Of a DNA stretch of 64,000 nucleotides, positions 16,370-26,074 are shown piece by piece (the stretch's first letter is position 1; the number at the start of each line of letters is the position of its first letter). The translations under genes were made by a program, and so were the position numbers. Source of the DNA: a gamma proteobacterium endosymbiont of Lamellibrachia anaximandri (lineage in GTDB: Bacteria; Pseudomonadota; Gammaproteobacteria; Chromatiales; Chromatiaceae); assembly GCA_016756855.1 (NCBI GenBank), contig JAESPD010000011.1:1-64000 (forward strand). The letters run 5' to 3'. Under the pieces are notes generated by a model, which saw nothing but the letters and a program-made list of their open reading frames with translations, did not search any database and was not told where the DNA came from.

Positions 16370-18088
16370 GTGGAATTGAGTGGTGCCGAGATCGTCGTTC
16401 AATGCCTGAAGGATGAGGGCGTTGAACATTTGTTCGGTTATCCGGGTGGATCCGTCCTGCACATCTACGATGCGATCTATCGGCAGGATGCAGTCAAGCA
16501 TATCCTGGTACGGCACGAACAGGGTGCCACCCATGCGGCGGATGGTTATGCCCGTTCCACCGGCAAACCCGGCGTGGTGTTGGTCACCTCCGGCCCAGGT
16601 GCGACCAATGCAGTAACCGGCATTGCCACCGCCTACATGGACTCCATTCCGATGGTGGTGTTGACCGGGCAGGTTCCGACCCCGGTGATCGGCAGTGATG
16701 CCTTTCAGGAGGTCGATACCGTCGGTATCACCCGTCCCTGTGTGAAGCACAACTTCCTTATCAAGGATGTCAAGGATATCGCCTTGACCCTTAAGAAGGC
16801 ATTCTACATTGCCACGACGGGGCGTCCCGGTCCGGTGGTGGTCGATATTCCAAAGGATGTGACGGACCCGGGCATCAAGATCCCCTACGACTACCCTAAG
16901 AAGATCAAGATGCGCTCCTACAACCCGCAGGCCAAGGGACACTTGGGGCAGGTCAAGAAGGCGGTCAACAAGATGCTCTCCGCCAGGAAGCCGGTCTTCT
17001 ATACGGGTGGCGGCGTCGTGTTGGGGAATGCCTCCAAGGAGCTGACCGAGCTGGTGGATGAACTCGACTATCCGATCACCAGCACATTGATGGGCCTCGG
17101 TGCCTATCCGGGCAGTGACCGCCACTTCATCGGTATGCTCGGCATGCACGGCACCTACGAAGCCAACATGTCGATGCACGAAACCGATGCGCTGATCGCT
17201 GTGGGCGCAAGGTTCGACGATCGTGTCACCGGTCACATTCAGCAGTTCTGCCCCAACGCCGAGATCATCCATATCGATATCGATCCGGCCTCCATCTCCA
17301 AGACCGTGCGGGTGGATGTGCCGATCGTGGGTCCGGTCAAGCAGGTGCTGCGTGACATGCTCAGGGTCGTCAAGGAGCATAAAAAGAAGCCGGATAAGGA
17401 TGTGCTGGCAAAATGGTGGGCGCAGATCGAAAAGTGGCGCGGTATGCACTGCCTCAAATACGATCAGAAAAGTGACCGCATCAAACCACAGTTTGCAGTG
17501 GAGACCCTGTACAAGGTGACCAAGGGCGATGCCTTCGTTGCCTCGGATGTGGGACAACACCAGATGTTTGCGGCCCAGTTCTATGTGTTCGACAAACCCC
17601 GTCGCTGGGTCAACTCCGGCGGTCTCGGCACCATGGGTTTTGGTCTGCCTGCAGCGATGGGCATCCAGATCGCCCACCCCAAAGCGGAGGTCGCCCTGAT
17701 CACCGGCGAGTCGAGCATTCAGATGTGTATTCAGGAGCTTGCAACCTGTCTGCAGTACAATCTGCCGATCAAGATACTGCTGCTGAACAACGGTTATATG
17801 GGCATGGTGCGGCAGTGGCAGGAGTTCTTCTATGACAGCCGCTACGCTCAATCGACCATGGATGTGACGCCTGATTTTGTCAAGCTGGCGGAGTCCTACG
17901 GTCATGTCGGCATGCGGATCGAGGATCCTGCAAAGCTGGAGGGGGCAATGAAGGAGGCCTTTGCCATGAAGGATCGTCTGGTGTTTATGGATGTGGTGGT
18001 CGATCCGGAAGAGAATGTCTTCCCGATGATCGCGGCGGGAAAGGGCCACCACGAGATGTACCTGTCACCTGAGAGCGAGCTGGTCTGA
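16370..18088 (+). CDS. ilvB: acetolactate synthase large subunit
   Basis: The start chosen is GTG at 16370, 8 bases after GGAGG, giving 572 residues (E. coli IlvI has 574). The longer frame from 16292 adds 26 residues not typical of the family. The enzyme joins two pyruvates, or pyruvate and 2-oxobutyrate, using ThDP and FAD, the first step to valine, leucine and isoleucine. [17 protein letters not shown] and the ThDP glutamate E50 ([16 protein letters not shown]) mark the N-terminal domain. The ThDP motif near residue 440 reads GESSIQM where many homologues have GDG, followed by [15 protein letters not shown]. The stop overlaps the ilvH start (TGATG), a sign of translational coupling. Confidence 0.96.
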   Translation: MELSGAEIVVQCLKDEGVEHLFGYPGGSVLHIYDAIYRQDAVKHILVRHEQGATHAADGYARSTGKPGVVLVTSGPGATNAVTGIATAYMDSIPMVVLTGQVPTPVIGSDAFQEVDTVGITRPCVKHNFLIKDVKDIALTLKKAFYIATTGRPGPVVVDIPKDVTDPGIKIPYDYPKKIKMRSYNPQAKGHLGQVKKAVNKMLSARKPVFYTGGGVVLGNASKELTELVDELDYPITSTLMGLGAYPGSDRHFIGMLGMHGTYEANMSMHETDALIAVGARFDDRVTGHIQQFCPNAEIIHIDIDPASISKTVRVDVPIVGPVKQVLRDMLRVVKEHKKKPDKDVLAKWWAQIEKWRGMHCLKYDQKSDRIKPQFAVETLYKVTKGDAFVASDVGQHQMFAAQFYVFDKPRRWVNSGGLGTMGFGLPAAMGIQIAHPKAEVALITGESSIQMCIQELATCLQYNLPIKILLLNNGYMGMVRQWQEFFYDSRYAQSTMDVTPDFVKLAESYGHVGMRIEDPAKLEGAMKEAFAMKDRLVFMDVVVDPEENVFPMIAAGKGHHEMYLSPESELV

Positions 18089-18579
18089 TGCGACATATCA
18101 TTTCTATTCTGATGGAAAACGAGTCCGGCGCTCTCTCCCGGGTATCCGGCCTGTTTACCGCCCGTGGTTACAATATCGAGTCACTTACCGTGGCGCCGAC
18201 CCAGGATCCCAGCCTCTCCCGGCTTACCCTGGTGACAAGTGGCAGCGAGGAGATCATCGAGCAGATCACCAAGCAGCTCAACAAACTGATCGATGTGGTT
18301 AAGCTGGCGGATCTCTCTGAAGGCATCCACATCGAGCGGGAGATGATGATGATAAAGCTGCGCGCCGAGCGCACCCAGCGTGAGGAGATCAAGCGACTGG
18401 TGGAGATATTCCGCGGCAAGATCATCGACGTCACCGACACCAGCTATATCGTCGAGCTGACAGGCGCGTCCTGTAAACTCGATGCCTTTGTCGAAGCGGT
18501 GAACGACGATCTGATTGTCGAGATGGTGCGCACCGGCCCATCGGGCATTGCCCGTGGTCCAAAAGGTCTTGGGATCTAA
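18088..18579 (+). CDS. ilvH: acetolactate synthase small (regulatory) subunit
   Basis: This 163-residue protein is the same length as E. coli IlvH. The N-terminal ACT domain begins [33 protein letters not shown] (residues 1-33), with the valine-binding region of the family. The C-terminal half (about 85-163) is the second domain that contacts the large subunit. It activates the catalytic subunit and gives feedback inhibition by valine. The ATG overlaps the ilvB stop codon by one base, so the two subunits are translated in step. Two palindromes separate it from ilvC. Confidence 0.96.
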   Translation: MRHIISILMENESGALSRVSGLFTARGYNIESLTVAPTQDPSLSRLTLVTSGSEEIIEQITKQLNKLIDVVKLADLSEGIHIEREMMMIKLRAERTQREEIKRLVEIFRGKIIDVTDTSYIVELTGASCKLDAFVEAVNDDLIVEMVRTGPSGIARGPKGLGI

Positions 18580-18594
18580 GAGCCAAAGCGTAGA

Positions 18595-18618
18595 TTGGGT
18601 TAGCGCAGCGTAACCCAA
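18595..18618. repeat. palindromic extragenic repeat (TTGGGTTA-loop-TAACCCAA)
   Basis: TTGGGTTA and TAACCCAA form a perfect 8-base stem around GCGCAGCG. The loop is close to the AAGCGCAGCG loop of the REP-like family elsewhere in the window. Sequences of this form are widespread between genes in many proteobacteria. Confidence 0.7.
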
Positions 18619-18641
18619 CAAAATCAAACACGAGAGGGATT

Positions 18642-19717
<1,076 letters not shown>

Positions 19718-19734
19718 TCCGGGAATTGCGACAG

Positions 19735-19769
19735 AAAAAGCCGCCTGTGGAGACGCGGGCGGCTTTTTT
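19735..19769 (+). terminator. rho-independent terminator of ilvC
   Basis: AAAAAGCCGCC (19735-19745) pairs with GGCGGCTTTTT (19758-19768), giving a GC-rich stem with A and T flanks. It begins 18 bases after the ilvC stop and closes the ilv cluster. Confidence 0.92.
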
Positions 19770-19800
19770 GTGCCTGACTGAATATGCAAGAGTTGGGATT

Positions 19801-19826
19801 GCCGGTTCCGCTACGCTTGAACCGGC
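19801..19826. repeat. REP-like palindrome, reverse (loop CGCTACGCTT)
   Basis: GCCGGTTC, loop CGCTACGCTT and GAACCGGC form a perfect 8-base stem. The loop is the reverse complement of the AAGCGTAGCG type. This is a single copy between ilvC and dnaE. Confidence 0.8.
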
Positions 19827-19928
19827 CTAGGTTCCCACGTCATCCCGACCAAGCTATCGTCTGCGAACCTAACTTGTTACTGCTAACGGCTGGTCAAAAA
19901 TCAGCCAACCTGATCTGCTTCCCTTTGC

Positions 19929-19934
19929 TAGAAT
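19929..19934 (+). promoter_or_regulatory. -10-like box very close to the dnaE start
   Basis: TAGAAT ends 9 bases before the dnaE ATG and no ribosome binding site lies between. No good -35 box is seen. If used, the mRNA would be nearly leaderless. Confidence 0.3.
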
Positions 19935-19943
19935 TCCATCCTC

Positions 19944-22900
19944 ATGGAACCCGCTTTCATCCATCTCCGCGTTCACTCCGAATACTCCCTGGTCGATGGC
20001 CTGGTGCGGGTAAAACAGCTGGTCGCCAGGTTGGTGGAGATGGGAATGCCCGCCGTGGCGCTCACCGACCAATGCAACATGTTTGCCCTGGTGCGCTTTT
20101 ACCAGGCGGCGCTCGGCGCCGGGGTGAAACCTATTGCCGGAGTGGATGTCTGGATCCGCAACCCGGAGGATGCCAATGCTCCTTTTCGATTGCTTCTGCT
20201 GGTGCAGAATCAGGTTGGCTATAACAATCTCACCCGCCTTGTCACCCGTAGTTACCGGGAGGGTCAGCACCTTGGCCGCCCGATGGTGGAACGGGAGTGG
20301 TTGGATGGTAATACAGATGGTCTGATTGCCCTCTCCGGCGGACGTGAGGGGGATCTGGGACGGGCGCTGCTCGCGGGAAATGAGGCGGAGGCACAGCGTC
20401 TGCTGGCCGGATGGCTGGGACTGTTCGGGGATTGCTACTATCTGGAGCTGACTCGCACCGGTAGGCCGGAGGAAGAGGCCTGTCTGCACGCCAATGTGTC
20501 GCTGGCGGAAAAGTATGATGTGCCCGTGGTGGCGACCAATGATGTCCGTTTTCTCTCCCCGGAGGATTTTGAGGCCCATGAAGTACGGGTCTGCATCCAC
20601 GATGGACGAACCCTTGATGACCCCCGTCGTCCCAGGCTCTACAACCAACAGCAGTACCTGCGCACTCCAGAGGAGATGCAGACCCTCTTTGCCGATATTC
20701 CGGAGGCGCTTGAAAACTCGGTTGAGATCGCCCGGCGCTGTAACATCGAGCTGACCCTGGGCAAGAACTACCTGCCCGATTTCCCCATTCCGGAAGGGAT
20801 GACCATCGATGAGTACTTTGCCGCAGAGTCTCAAAAGGGGCTGGAGTGGCGGCTTGAACAGATCTTCGATACGGCGGCTGCGGAGTTCAGCAGTCAGCGC
20901 AAGGTTTATGATGAACGGTTGCAGATCGAGCTGGGTGTCATCAACAATATGGGGTTTCCGGGCTACTTTCTGATCGTGGCCGACTTTATCCAGTGGGCCA
21001 AGGATCATGACATCCCGGTGGGACCGGGACGAGGCTCCGGTGCGGGTTCCCTGGCCGCTTATGCACTGAAAATCACTGATCTTGATCCTATCGAGCACGA
21101 ATTGCTGTTTGAGCGATTCCTTAATCCTGAACGTGTCTCCATGCCCGACTTCGATGTCGACTTCTGCATGGACAAACGTGACCGGGTGATCGACTACGTG
21201 GCGCGCACCTACGGCCGCGATTCGGTCTCCCAGATAATTACCTACGGCTCCATGGCGGCGAAGGCGGTGGTGCGGGATGTGGGGCGGGTGCTGGGTCATC
21301 CTTACGGTTTCACCGACCGGGTGGCGAAGATGGTGCCCTTCGAGATCGGCATGACGCTGAAAAAGGCGCTGCAGGAGAGCGAGGATCTAAAACAGGCTTA
21401 CGAGACCGACGAGGAGGTCACAGAGCTCATCAAGATGGCGAGAAAGCTGGAGGGGTGTGCGCGCAACGCCGGCAAGCATGCCGGTGGCGTGGTGATCTCC
21501 CCCGGTCTGCTCACCGACTTCACTCCGCTCTACTGTGAAGCCAGTGGCGAGGGGCTGGTGACCCAGTTCGATAAGGATGATGTGGAGAAGGTCGGTCTGG
21601 TGAAGTTCGACTTTCTCGGCCTGCGCACCCTTACCATCGTCGACTGGGCGTTGAAAACGGTGAACGCCGGTCGTGTTGCAACCGGTGAGGAGCCCATCGA
21701 AATCAGCGCCATCGATATGGCGGACGAGGCGGCTTTCAAACTGCTGTTGAGTGCCGAGACCACGGCCATATTCCAGCTTGAATCCCGGGGTATGAAGGAG
21801 CTGGTCAAAAAGCTCAAGCCCGACTGCTTCGATGACATCACCGCCCTGGTCGCCCTGTTTCGTCCCGGTCCGCTACAGTCCGGCATGGTGGATAACTTCA
21901 TCGCCCGCAAGCATGGCAAGGAGAAGATCTCCTACCCCGATGTCAACTACCAGCATGCGTCGCTGAAACCGATTCTCGATGCCACCTACGGCGTTATTCT
22001 CTACCAGGAGCAGGTCATGCAGATTGCTCAGGTGTTGGCGGGTTATTCCCTCGGTGGTGCTGACATGCTGCGCCGGGCGATGGGTAAGAAAAAGCCGGAG
22101 GAGATGGCCAAGCAGCGGGCGGTGTTCAAGGAGGGGGCCGAGAAGAACGGTGTTGATCCCGGTCTGGCGATGAAGATCTTCGACCTGGTGGAGAAGTTCG
22201 CCGGTTATGGCTTCAACAAATCCCACTCTGCCGCCTACGCGTTGGTCTCGTACCAGACCATGTGGCTCAAGGCGCACTACCCGGCGGCTTTCATGGCGGC
22301 GGTCTGCTCCGCTGACATGGATAATACTGACAAGGTAGTGCCTCTGATCGAGGAGTGCCGTCGCATGAAGCTCAAGGTGGAGCCGCCGCAGGTCAATATC
22401 TCCGAATACAAGTTCACTATCGATGGTGAAAACAAGGTGGTCTATGGCTTGGGCGCGATCAAGGGCGTGGGTGAATCGGCCATCGAATGCATCGTCCAGG
22501 AGCGCAGGAATAACGGCGTTTTCAAGGATATTTTCGAATACTGCCGTCGTATCGATTTGAAACGGGTCAACCGGCGGGTGTTGGAGTCCCTGGTCCGGGC
22601 GGGTGCGCTGGACGGGATGGGCGCCAACCGGGCGACGTTGATGATGCAACTGCCCCTGGCACTGAAGATGGCGGAGCAGCACCATGCGGATCAGGCGCGG
22701 GGACAGAACGACCTCTTCGGCATGGGCGATCCCCAGCCCGCCGCGGCAGATGAGCCTCAGGTGGTGCCTGACGATGTGGAGGAGTGGGAGGACGAACAGC
22801 GTCTCCAGGGCGAGAAGGAGACCCTGGGGCTCTATCTCACCGGCCATCCCATCGACCGTTATGAGGCCGAGCTGCGGCAGATTGCGGGGACCAGCATCGC

Positions 22901-23477
22901 CGATCTCTCGCTGGACAGTGGGTCGGGAAATGGTGGCGGTGGGCGACGTCGTGGTGTGCCTGTCCTAGTGGCGGGACTGGTGGTGCAGACCAGCCACCGG
23001 CAGACCCAGCGGGGATATATGGGGACACTGCTGCTGGATGACCGCAGTGGTCGCATCGAAGCCACGCTGTTCAATGAAACCTACGAGTCCTATCGTGATC
23101 TGTTGGCCACAGACCGTATCCTGGTGGTTTCCGGCAGCCTGAACTATGACGAATACCGGGGAGGGCTGAGCATTCGGGTGGATAATGTGCTGGCGTTTGA
23201 GCAGGCGCGAGCGCTCTATGCGGGCCACCTGGGTCTGAATGTCCAGCTCAACGGCAGTGATGCCGGCAGTTTCTGCCATGAACTGCGGCAGTTGCTGTCA
23301 CCCTTCACCGGCGGAACCACCGGGATTAAATTGCACTACCGCTCATCCAGGGCCGAAGGCGATATTTTTCTGGGGCAGGAGTGGCGGGTCAATCCGGTCG
23401 ATGAGCTGCTGCGGCGCCTGGAACGGTTCCTGGGGAAGGGGAGTGTCAGCGTGGTCTATAATAAGCGGTCGCGCTGA
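19944..23477 (+). CDS. dnaE: DNA polymerase III alpha subunit
   Basis: This 1177-residue protein (E. coli 1160) is the replicative polymerase. The N-terminal PHP domain starts FIHLRVHSEYSLVDGL. The catalytic aspartates are D402 and D404 in MPDFDVDFCMDKR and D556 in VKFDFLGLRTL, matching E. coli D401, D403 and D555. The helix-hairpin-helix and clamp-binding regions follow, then an OB-fold near 990-1080 (GYMGTLLLDDRSGRIEATLF) and the C-terminal tau-binding part. It copies DNA within the holoenzyme with epsilon and the beta clamp. No ribosome binding site is visible before the ATG, and a -10-like box lies 9 bases upstream. accA follows after 164 bases, as in E. coli. Confidence 0.98.
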   Translation: MEPAFIHLRVHSEYSLVDGLVRVKQLVARLVEMGMPAVALTDQCNMFALVRFYQAALGAGVKPIAGVDVWIRNPEDANAPFRLLLLVQNQVGYNNLTRLVTRSYREGQHLGRPMVEREWLDGNTDGLIALSGGREGDLGRALLAGNEAEAQRLLAGWLGLFGDCYYLELTRTGRPEEEACLHANVSLAEKYDVPVVATNDVRFLSPEDFEAHEVRVCIHDGRTLDDPRRPRLYNQQQYLRTPEEMQTLFADIPEALENSVEIARRCNIELTLGKNYLPDFPIPEGMTIDEYFAAESQKGLEWRLEQIFDTAAAEFSSQRKVYDERLQIELGVINNMGFPGYFLIVADFIQWAKDHDIPVGPGRGSGAGSLAAYALKITDLDPIEHELLFERFLNPERVSMPDFDVDFCMDKRDRVIDYVARTYGRDSVSQIITYGSMAAKAVVRDVGRVLGHPYGFTDRVAKMVPFEIGMTLKKALQESEDLKQAYETDEEVTELIKMARKLEGCARNAGKHAGGVVISPGLLTDFTPLYCEASGEGLVTQFDKDDVEKVGLVKFDFLGLRTLTIVDWALKTVNAGRVATGEEPIEISAIDMADEAAFKLLLSAETTAIFQLESRGMKELVKKLKPDCFDDITALVALFRPGPLQSGMVDNFIARKHGKEKISYPDVNYQHASLKPILDATYGVILYQEQVMQIAQVLAGYSLGGADMLRRAMGKKKPEEMAKQRAVFKEGAEKNGVDPGLAMKIFDLVEKFAGYGFNKSHSAAYALVSYQTMWLKAHYPAAFMAAVCSADMDNTDKVVPLIEECRRMKLKVEPPQVNISEYKFTIDGENKVVYGLGAIKGVGESAIECIVQERRNNGVFKDIFEYCRRIDLKRVNRRVLESLVRAGALDGMGANRATLMMQLPLALKMAEQHHADQARGQNDLFGMGDPQPAAADEPQVVPDDVEEWEDEQRLQGEKETLGLYLTGHPIDRYEAELRQIAGTSIADLSLDSGSGNGGGGRRRGVPVLVAGLVVQTSHRQTQRGYMGTLLLDDRSGRIEATLFNETYESYRDLLATDRILVVSGSLNYDEYRGGLSIRVDNVLAFEQARALYAGHLGLNVQLNGSDAGSFCHELRQLLSPFTGGTTGIKLHYRSSRAEGDIFLGQEWRVNPVDELLRRLERFLGKGSVSVVYNKRSR

Positions 23478-23490
23478 ATGACTCGATTAT

Positions 23491-23580
23491 TGTCATCTCG
23501 ACCATAGGGAGAGATCTCAGGCAACGGAGTACTGACTCGCTGTTGGTGGTATGAGATTTCTCTATTCATTCAGAGCTTTC
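23491..23580. repeat. possible dispersed repeat (CGACCATAGGGAGAGATCTC)
   Basis: TCATCTCGACCATAGGGAGAGATCTCA and, further on, TGAGATTTCTCT form imperfect inverted ends. The wording resembles a common extragenic repeat, TCATTTCGACCGAAGGGAGA, known from many environmental bacteria. It lies between dnaE and accA. Confidence 0.35.
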
Positions 23581-23629
23581 CTAGGGGCTGGACCTCTAGT
23601 TGAGACTGTCCTAAAAAAAACATTTCCGG

Positions 23630-23635
23630 TATAGT
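23630..23635 (+). promoter_or_regulatory. -10-like box 6 bases before the accA start
   Basis: TATAGT ends 6 bases before the accA ATG and no ribosome binding site lies between. The nearest TTGAGA (23600-23605) is too far upstream, at 24 bases, for a normal -35 box. Confidence 0.3.
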
Positions 23636-23641
23636 CCGCGC

Positions 23642-24601
23642 ATGGATCTGAACTTTCTCGAATTTGAGCAGCCGATCGCCGAACTTGAGGCGAAAATCGA
23701 AGAGCTTCGCCTAGTGGGCGACGACAATGAGATCAATATTCAGGACGAGATTACCCGTCTTGAAAGCAAGAGCCGTACGCTTACGGAATCGATATTTTCC
23801 GGTCTTAAACCCTGGCAGATATCCCAGCTCGCCAGGCATCCCCAACGCCCCTATCTGCTGGATTACGTTGGCCGGATATTCGACGAGTTCCATGAACTCC
23901 ACGGCGACCGCACCTTTGCCGATGACCATGCCATTGTTGGCGGTCTCGCGCGTATCGATGGTCAGCCGGTGATGGTGATCGGTCAGCAGAAAGGCCGTGA
24001 TACCAAGGATAAGCTGCATCGGAATTTCGGTATGCCCCGTCCCGAAGGCTATCGCAAGGCACTGCGGCTGATGGAGATGGCGGAGCGGTTCCAACTGCCG
24101 ATCCTCACCTTTATCGATACACCCGGCGCCTATCCCGGCGTGGGTGCAGAAGAGCGCGGGCAGAGCGAGGCGATTGCCAGAAACCTGAAGGTGATGTCCG
24201 GTCTGCGTACCCCGATCATCTGCACCGTGATCGGTGAAGGTGGATCCGGCGGCGCGTTGGCCATCGGTGTTGGAGATCGGGTGATGATGCTGGAATACAG
24301 CACCTATTCTGTGATCTCGCCGGAGGGGTGTGCTTCCATTCTGTGGAAGAGTGCGGAAAAGGCCCCCCTTGCCGCAGAGGCAATGGGTATCACCTCGGAT
24401 CGACTGAAAGAGTTGAATTTGATCGATGAGATCATTCCAGAACCTCTGGGCAGCGCCCACAGGGACTTGGAGACGATGTCAAAGAGTCTAAAACACTCCC
24501 TGCTGGAGGGGCTGGAGAATCTCCGCAGCATGGCCATCGACAAACTGCTGGACACCCGCTATCAGCGGCTGATGCAGTACGGCCAGTACAGCGGAGAGTA
24601 G
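23642..24601 (+). CDS. accA: acetyl-CoA carboxylase carboxyltransferase alpha subunit
   Basis: This 319-residue protein is the same length as E. coli AccA. It begins [22 protein letters not shown], a helical N-terminal segment, followed by the crotonase-like carboxyltransferase core. That core has [19 protein letters not shown] near 83-101, [15 protein letters not shown], and [20 protein letters not shown] near 158-177, which includes the CoA and biotin binding glycine-rich turns. With AccD it moves the carboxyl group from biotin on AccB to acetyl-CoA, making malonyl-CoA for fatty acids. accD and accBC are not in the window. tilS follows after 22 bases, probably in the same transcript. Confidence 0.98.
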   Translation: MDLNFLEFEQPIAELEAKIEELRLVGDDNEINIQDEITRLESKSRTLTESIFSGLKPWQISQLARHPQRPYLLDYVGRIFDEFHELHGDRTFADDHAIVGGLARIDGQPVMVIGQQKGRDTKDKLHRNFGMPRPEGYRKALRLMEMAERFQLPILTFIDTPGAYPGVGAEERGQSEAIARNLKVMSGLRTPIICTVIGEGGSGGALAIGVGDRVMMLEYSTYSVISPEGCASILWKSAEKAPLAAEAMGITSDRLKELNLIDEIIPEPLGSAHRDLETMSKSLKHSLLEGLENLRSMAIDKLLDTRYQRLMQYGQYSGE

Positions 24602-24623
24602 TTCCTCTTTTCCGCCTTCCTGT

Positions 24624-25979
24624 ATGGAATTTTCACCGGCCCGCCTGCTTGAAGGGATGCCGCAACTGCCCCGTTCCGGTGACTGTCATGTCGCCTTTAG
24701 CGGCGGACTCGATTCGACAGTTTTACTGCACGCGCTTGTTTCTATCCGCGACCGGCTTCCCGGTAAACTCAAAGCCATCCATATTCACCACGGACTCCAG
24801 TCTGAAGCGGATGCCTGGGGCGATCACTGTCGAGATCTCGCAGGCGCCCTTGAAGTTCCCTATCAGCAGATCAATCTGGCGCTGAATCCATCCCCTGGAG
24901 AGAGTGTCGAGGCGCTGGCGCGTGAGGCGCGCTACCGGGTTTTGGCTGATCTGTTGCAGCCTGATGACTGGCTGCTTACCGCCCAACACCAGGATGACCA
25001 GGCAGAGACCCTGCTGCTGCAACTGTTGCGCGGCAGCGGACCCGCCGGCCTGGCGGCGATGGCGAAAACGTCCCGGCTTGGAAAGGGGTGGCTGCAACGT
25101 CCCCTGCTCGGTTTTACCCGGCAGGCACTCGAAGTCTATGCGCAGGGAGAAGATTTGACTTGGGTGGAGGATCCCAGTAACCGCGACCTTGATTTTTCCC
25201 GGAACTATCTGCGGCATGAAATCATGCCGCGTGTTCAGGCGCACTGGCCCGCTGCCAGTGCGACGCTTGCCCGCAGTGCGGGACTCTGTGCCGATGCCCA
25301 GGTGCTGATCGATGAGTTGGCGGCGGAAGATATGCAGCGGTGCCGAGGTTCCGACTCTGGAAGGCTGTCGGTGAAGCTACTCAGCCGGCTCTCTGAGCCG
25401 AGACTCCGCAGTCTGCTGCGGCATTGGGTTCGGGAGCAGGGTGCCGCAGCACCCGGTTATCGGCACCTGCAGCGCATGTTGGATGAGTGCGTACTGGGGC
25501 GTGCGGACGCCAACCCGCTGGTGGGCTGGGGGGGGGTGGAGGTGCGCCGTTATCGGGATGACCTTTTTCTTGGTCCCCGGCTGCCCCCCCATGATGCTGG
25601 CTTATGCCTGAGTTGGAATGGTGAAACGGCGCTGACACTGCCATCCGGCCTGGGAAGGCTGGAGCTCTCTCTCTCCGAACATGGGGTAGATGCGGAGCAG
25701 TGGCATAACGGTCGTATAGAGGTGAGATTCCGCCGGGGCGGTGAGCGCTGTCGTCCGGTGGGTGACAATCATCACCGTTCCCTGAAGCAGTTGTTTCAGA
25801 CCTGGGGTGTACCGCCCTGGTTGCGGGATCGTATCCCTTTGATCTTCCTGGGTGGGGAGTTGGCGATTATCCCCGGGTTTGCAGTTTGCCAGCCTTTTGT
25901 GGCGGCAGAGGGGGCTGCTGCGGTGCAACTGGATTGGAAAGGGATGGTTATTCCACTTAGTAGGCCCGATCAAGCATAG
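24624..25979 (+). CDS. tilS: tRNA(Ile)-lysidine synthetase
   Basis: This 451-residue protein has the PP-loop ATP-binding motif SGGLDS near residue 26 (AFSGGLDSTVLLHAL), the HIHHGLQ segment typical of TilS, and the TAQHQDDQAETLLLQLLRGSG segment. The long C-terminal part, with the substrate-binding and C-terminal domains, makes it a full-length proteobacterial form (E. coli 432). It adds lysine to C34 of the minor tRNA-Ile, so that it reads AUA. The last residues (SRPDQA) and the TAG stop are encoded by the REP-like palindrome at 25964-25989, so the natural C-terminus seems to have been rewritten by that element. It is placed behind accA as in E. coli. Confidence 0.96.
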   Translation: MEFSPARLLEGMPQLPRSGDCHVAFSGGLDSTVLLHALVSIRDRLPGKLKAIHIHHGLQSEADAWGDHCRDLAGALEVPYQQINLALNPSPGESVEALAREARYRVLADLLQPDDWLLTAQHQDDQAETLLLQLLRGSGPAGLAAMAKTSRLGKGWLQRPLLGFTRQALEVYAQGEDLTWVEDPSNRDLDFSRNYLRHEIMPRVQAHWPAASATLARSAGLCADAQVLIDELAAEDMQRCRGSDSGRLSVKLLSRLSEPRLRSLLRHWVREQGAAAPGYRHLQRMLDECVLGRADANPLVGWGGVEVRRYRDDLFLGPRLPPHDAGLCLSWNGETALTLPSGLGRLELSLSEHGVDAEQWHNGRIEVRFRRGGERCRPVGDNHHRSLKQLFQTWGVPPWLRDRIPLIFLGGELAIIPGFAVCQPFVAAEGAAAVQLDWKGMVIPLSRPDQA

Positions 25980-25989
25980 CGGATCGGGC
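25964..25989. repeat. REP-like palindrome, forward; overlaps the tilS stop
   Basis: GCCCGATC, loop AAGCATAGCG and GATCGGGC form a perfect 8-base stem. The tilS stop TAG (25977-25979) lies in the loop. It is the first half of a head-to-head pair with the copy at 26019. Confidence 0.8.
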
Positions 25990-26018
25990 ATTCCTGGGCT
26001 CGCGTGACCCATTGGGCT

Positions 26019-26044
26019 GCCGGTTCCGCTACGCTTGAACCTGC
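26019..26044. repeat. REP-like palindrome, reverse; second of a pair
   Basis: GCCGGTTC, loop CGCTACGCTT and GAACCTGC form an 8-base stem with one mismatch. It lies 29 bases from the forward copy at 25964-25989, a spacing almost the same as in the pair at 32627-32706. Confidence 0.75.
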
Positions 26045-26074
26045 CTGAGCTTAAGGATTTTGGATGAAGTTCCG

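Noticed and set aside
16301..18052. 583-codon open frame antisense to ilvB
   Set aside because: Same composition effect; His- and Asp-rich nonsense sequence with no recognisable family.
19869..21299. 476-codon open frame antisense to dnaE
   Set aside because: It lies opposite the conserved PHP and polymerase domains and has no features of its own.
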